Shown piece after piece: positions 58,893 to 64,000 of a stretch of 64,000 nucleotides of DNA (position 1 is its first letter; the number at the start of each line of letters is the position of its first letter). Made by a program: the position numbers and the translations under genes. Location of the stretch: positions 1,054,001 through 1,118,000 of the forward strand of contig JAUTDP010000011.1 of assembly GCA_033439795.1 (NCBI GenBank), written 5' to 3'. This DNA comes from Sordaria brevicollis (lineage: Eukaryota; Ascomycota; Sordariomycetes; Sordariales; Sordariaceae). Below the pieces are notes generated by a model. That model was given only the letters and a program-made list of their open reading frames with translations, ran no database searches and was not told the origin of the DNA.

Positions 58893-59974
58893 ATTACGCA
58901 ACGTTTTAAACGCGTTTAAAAACCCCGTTATTATACGTATTATAAAAGCTATTTAAAATTACCTATTCGTTAAATTATTTATTTATATAATAATAATAAG
59001 AATTGGAAATACGCCTTAAATTAATTTTAATGTAGATTTGTAAATTATCCTATAAAAAGAGATTCTATTCGTAAACCTTTTCCTAATTCTATAACGATAT
59101 TTAATATAACCCGAATATTAGGGAGCGGTTAAATTTATATAATATTAAAATAAATTCGTAAATATTAATAAATATTTAATCGATAATTAATTCCGAATTT
59201 TATTTTTATTCAAATACTTTAATAGCCGGAAAAAGGGTACCTAAATACTTAATTCTATTAAAAGTTATAAATTAAACGGCGAAAAATAAATAATATTAAT
59301 CTTCCTTATAAACGTCGATACCTAATTCGTAAAGGACCCCGAAGAAAATAGGGCCGAATATATATAATAAAACGCCCTTATAATACTCTAATAAATTATT
59401 TATATAATTTATACAAAAATACCCAAACTTAATAATAACGAAAGTATTATAAACCGTTAAATTTAAATAATATATACCCGTAACGTTCTAATCTCTAATT
59501 AAATTTTATAATTTATTATTTCGATAAATATTAAAATTAGCGCCGATAAAATTAATTTCGAAAAGGCCGTAAACTTTAATACCAAATTAAATAATATTAC
59601 CGAATAAATAAATATACAATTTCTCCGGTTAATTATATAAATTTATAATAAAAAGTAAGAAAAGCCTTTAATTTAAAGACTTTTCGAATAAACGACCTAC
59701 TTTCCTCTTTTTTATAATTCAAATAATATTACCGCTTAATATATTATTTAAGTAAAGGATATAATTTAATATCTTTTATATATAATAATCGGGGATATAT
59801 TGTTTTAGGACGATATACGCTCTAAATTAAAATCGTAAATAGAAATAAATATTATAATTAAAGCGTTAATTATTCGGAATTATCTTATAAAAAATATTAT
59901 AACGGATAGTAAATTAATAATTGAAAGTATATAAGCCTTCGGGCGAAAAATTAACGAAGAGAAGATTATTATAT
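58893..59974. repeat. RIP-degraded repeat, right part of the interrupted element
   Basis: The same RIP-like composition as 47321-51641. As the target duplication shows the chromovirus inserted into pre-existing DNA, this is probably the continuation of that element. No identifiable domain. Confidence 0.6.
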
Positions 59975-60181
59975 TGTTACGATACCGATCTAGCAGAGGC
60001 TTAGAGAAGACGTATTATTATACGAAGGGGAGAAGATTGAGAGAGAGTAGCGAAAACTCTACTCCCGGACTATATATATAAGTAAAGTAGAGATATAATT
60101 ATAGGCACGATTATATTCCGCTAATAATTCGGTATTAAAACGCTTAGGGAGCGCTACCAATAATTTAGTATTATAATAATA
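59975..60181 (+). repeat. Copia-like LTR (solo or one end of an element)
   Basis: Starts TGTTACGATACC and ends ATAATAATA (ancestral ACA-type end plausible). It contains a TATA box (TATATATATAAG, 60071-60082) and is less RIP-altered than both sides. No second copy lies within the window, so it is either a solo LTR or the partner lies beyond 64000. The Copia assignment rests on overall appearance only. Confidence 0.4.
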
Positions 60182-63100
60182 CCCCCGGTTCCAAAACGCA
60201 ATTGACTTTAATTATTAATAAAATTAATATACCGATACCCTTATAAACTAATTAATAAACCGTAAGCGTAATAATAGCGGGTAGTTTATATTATTACGCG
60301 TATTGAAATAGGTATAATAAATTTAGTAATTATTTATTACGGCGGTTATAAATAATATTACGCTAAGCCGAATCCGGATAATTAAAATAATATACGGGCT
60401 TACGGTTCCTCCCTTCCTATTTTAATTAAATTTTTAAATTTTTAGATTTTCCTTCTCTTCTTCCTTTCTTTTTTATAACCTTTATTAATATAATTCTAGC
60501 GTTTTTTAAATTCTTTATATAATAAATATTTTTCTTTCGCCTACAATAAAGTAAATTCTTTAAAAATTTTACGTATTTCCTTAGCATTATTATACTTCCT
60601 CGTTATTACCTTCGTAAAAATCCTAACGCAATTCCCGCTAAAGGTATAAATTATATAATTTACTTAAAATCTATTACTAAGAATATTATTCTAAATAATA
60701 ATATTCCTATAATATTTTAATACTTCTACCCCCTAAATAAAAAGAAGAAATACTATAAGTATATTAATCGTAAAAAGAATTACGATAAAGTAAATTTAAT
60801 TTTTTTTTCTTTTTTAATTAGTATTTTATTAACGAAATAAGCCCGCTATCCTAATAATTAGCGACAAAACCGATATCGCTACTTTAATTCGCTAATTAAT
60901 TAAATTTTAAGAATACGACGTTAATAGAATTTTTATCTAAAAGGAGGCGTTATATACGCGTATTACAATCGCTATTAAAAATCTTTTAATATATTTTAAT
61001 ACCGCTAAGGCGGTTATTAAGGCCGAATTTGGGCTTTCGGGCCTTAAAAAGGCTATTAAAGATACTGTAGGTATATTATCGAAGGGTAAGCGAATATATA
61101 ATATAATATTAATTATTCTATAGCGCGCCGCCGTTAAGAAAATCGCAGATAAACGTACTTAAGCCTTAATATAATCGGTTCTTAAATATCCCGTTATAAA
61201 TATTCCTATATAAAAATATTAATATTAAAAGGAAATTTAATTAATATATTTTATTTATAGCAACTTTAATTAATCGATTTAATTTCTTATTAAAAAGCGT
61301 TTTTACAACGTAATCGAAGCGGAAATAATTTATATAATTAGCGCTACCGAAAATACTAATCCCGAACGTTAAGAGGAAGAAATTGCGTAAATTATAAATA
61401 ACTTCTTTATATAGACTTTTATTTAAGTAGCCGGTAAAACGTTAAAACTTCGCTTCGGAAATAATAAATTTTAATATAGGATAATTAGTAAGAGTATAAT
61501 ACTTCGATAAGAAAACGATAATAAAAATGCAATTCTATTATTATATTTCGCTACGAAGAGATATTAGAAAAAATAAAATTTAAAGCTTAAGTAATATAAT
61601 TATATAATTTATAAATTAAAACCGTAGGAAGAAATTATAAAAATATATTATAATATATATATAAAAGATTATAAGGACGTATTATAATTTATACGCGGGA
61701 GACCGAAAGGTATATTATAATTTATACGTAGGAAACGGGTTAGGTTCGGGCGAACTATTAATTACGCTATATTCTTTTAAAGCTTCGCTTAATTTTCGTT
61801 AATATTAAATTCGAAATCCTATTAAATTTAAAATTTAATTTATATAGGTATTTAGCGTAGAAATTTTAAATATCGTTTACGTTAATTTAAAAATCCTCTA
61901 CAGGGCGCTAGTCCGGCGGGTAAAATCGGGGCTATTTAATCCTATAGAATAATTTACCTTTTAAAGACTATATAGAATTAAAAATACGTTCGAAATACTA
62001 TTCTTCCTTATTAAATATTATTTTAAAAACGATAACGCCCTTTATTTATTAATCGAAAGCTTCGTTAAAAACTTCCTAATTGAATAAACCCTTTTAATAA
62101 AGCCGGACGAAGGAAATATAGAAAATAAAGAAGATTTTATATATTATATTTATAATAAAAGTAATTACTTAACGGTATACCTTCTTAATAATAAATAGGC
62201 TTATTTATTTATCGGTTAATTTAAAGGATAGGCGGCCCTAATCCTAATATTTAATATTAATTTAAACTTTATTCCTAATTATATACTTTAAAGCGTCTAA
62301 TTTATAAATATTAATATAATATTTTTATTTTTTTTAAACTTCCTTTATAAATAAGTAGGCCTTAATAATAATATAATTTATACGCTCTTTAATTATCCGA
62401 ACGTCGAATAACTCTTAGTATTATATTAGTAATATAAGGGTATTATAACGCTAAAGGGGCTCGGTACCTATTTTTAGGTATTAACTATAATTAATAAAGA
62501 ATAGGGAGAAGCTTATAGTTTTTAAAATGTAATTATTCGCTACGAATTCGGTAAAAAGCAATTAAATAAATTAATCGTTTTAATAGTAGGAATAGAAAGC
62601 GTATAAATATTATTTAATATAAGTATTTATAATCTTTATTTAGCCGTTAATTTTTAAATAAATGGATAAAGAAAATTTTTATTTAATACCGAAGAGTCGA
62701 TAAAATTCCCGTTAAAAAGTAATAACGAATTAAAAGCCGCGGTCGGAAATAATAAAATCGGGAGTACCGTATAAGCGGTAAATTTCGCGGAGGAAAGCGT
62801 TAACGACCCCCTTAATAATTAAACTATAAATAAGGACGTAATACCGTATTTTCATTAAATGGTCGATAATTATTATAATATAAATATATACCTTCCCGCC
62901 GCTTTTAATTTCGGGAAGGGGGTTAATAAAATTTATTAAAAGGTCGGATTATTAGCGAAATAGGACCGGTATAAGCTCGAATAAATTTAGGGGCGTAAAT
63001 TTAAAATTCTTAACCCGGGTATAAAGATAATAATTTTAAACGAAGGTAATTATATCCTTAAATAAATTAAATTAAATATAAATCCGTCGGATAAGGTTAT

Positions 63101-64000
63101 AAATTTTAAAATAGCCCGGGTAATTATTAAATATTAAATTATAAGTACGTTAAAAAATTTAAAAGCGAATTTCGTTATAAAGGGGGATAAAGATTTATTT
63201 ATTAATTAAAATCCGGTTATAAAGGATTTTATAATTTATTATAATAGCCCCTACGAATTTTTTAACGCGTTTAAGGAATTTTTTATAATTAGGGTTTTAG
63301 AGGTAAATAATAATTATAAAGGAATTGGGTAAAATGAAGTAAGCGGCGTTAATATAATCGTCGATTAATAATTCAGTATTGAAGATTAGGAGCCTTATAG
63401 GTTATTTATCGTTATTACTATTACCATTATTAAAGTCTAATTCTTCGATTTAATTCTCCTTCGGTAATAAAGTACGTATATAATTCGTTACTTAATTATT
63501 ACCGAAATTACGCTTATCCGTTAAAATATTTCTAAGTAATTGGGAGAGGGCATTAGAAACGGCTATATAAATACTTAAATAGTATATAATTTTAAAATAA
63601 AAATTACTAAAGAATTTAAATTATTAAACCTATTATTAATTAAGGAATTTTATCGTTATAAAATATTAAAGGCTTTTATAATTAGTAATAATTTTAATAA
63701 CGTTTTTAATTCCCTAAAATTCGGGGCGCTATTTTTTAAAGGCTTTAATAATAGTAAAGAGTTTTTTATTATAAATTTCGTAATTATATTCGGCCGGGGA
63801 ATATTTAAACGAAAAGAAAGCAATAAAGTAACGTTTCCCTTCTTTATTAATTTAAAAAAGGATACCGCTGGACGCTTAATTTAAAATATTAATTTCGATA
63901 ACGGTTTAGCGTTCGGGATAATAATATATAAGAATAAGGGCCGAAATAAAAACGTTCTTTAAACGTTTAAATATTATAATTACAACTTTAAATATAAAAT
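60182..64000. repeat. RIP-degraded repeat DNA to the window end
   Basis: AT-rich, CpA/TpG-depleted DNA without usable frames. Plus-strand frames near 60880-61300 keep stretches of coding-like appearance (for example FGLSGLKKAIKDTVGILSKGKR), hinting at a former element-encoded protein, but the class is not recognisable. Continues past the window edge. Confidence 0.7.

Overview
The window looks like nuclear DNA of a filamentous ascomycete. Genes carry short spliceosomal introns with GTANGT-type donors and CTAAC-type branch sites. There is a Zn2Cys6 transcription factor and a glutamine-rich TBF1-type telobox protein. Three AT-rich blocks have lost nearly all CpA/TpG but keep CpG, which is the signature of repeat-induced point mutation (RIP). 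A Neurospora/Sordaria-like member of the Sordariales fits best, but the species is not proven.

Layout. At 1-417 is the start of a minus-strand gene that runs off the window and appears frameshifted. From 418 to 15147 there is a gene-poor stretch with an intron-containing tRNA-Ala(AGC), an intron-containing tRNA-Asp(GTC) and one RIP-altered MITE of about 476 bp. From 15148 to 28371 lie three conserved genes: a four-exon Zn2Cys6 regulator (minus) with a 68-nt homopolymer in its last intron, a two-exon TBF1-like telomere/promoter-binding protein (minus), and a three-exon aldehyde dehydrogenase (plus). From 29.2 to 47.3 kb is an accessory island. It holds a tandem pair of small two-exon genes (minus) duplicated together with their flanks, an orphan third copy of their promoter, and four plus-strand members of an unrecognised protein family (called A to D here). 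A 4.06-kb RIP-altered DNA transposon with 46-bp terminal inverted repeats sits inside this island. From 47.3 kb to the end the DNA is RIP-degraded repeat, with a complete 7.2-kb Ty3/gypsy chromovirus (LTRs, 5-bp target duplication) nested in another dead element and followed by a Copia-like LTR.

The most interesting part is the island at 29-47 kb. Genes A-D share a C-terminal signature (Y-x-hydrophobic-LFW ... LR-x-Y-V-x-LVL-x-GE). C contains the domain twice and ends in a predicted prenylation motif (CVIL). A is broken by a small frameshift. All four have a related upstream block (GTTGG...CTTTGTC) that resembles a decayed tRNA-Pro. The function of both families is unknown. The tandem arrangement, internal duplication, pseudogenisation and position between RIP-altered repeats point to a fast-evolving, lineage-specific gene cluster.
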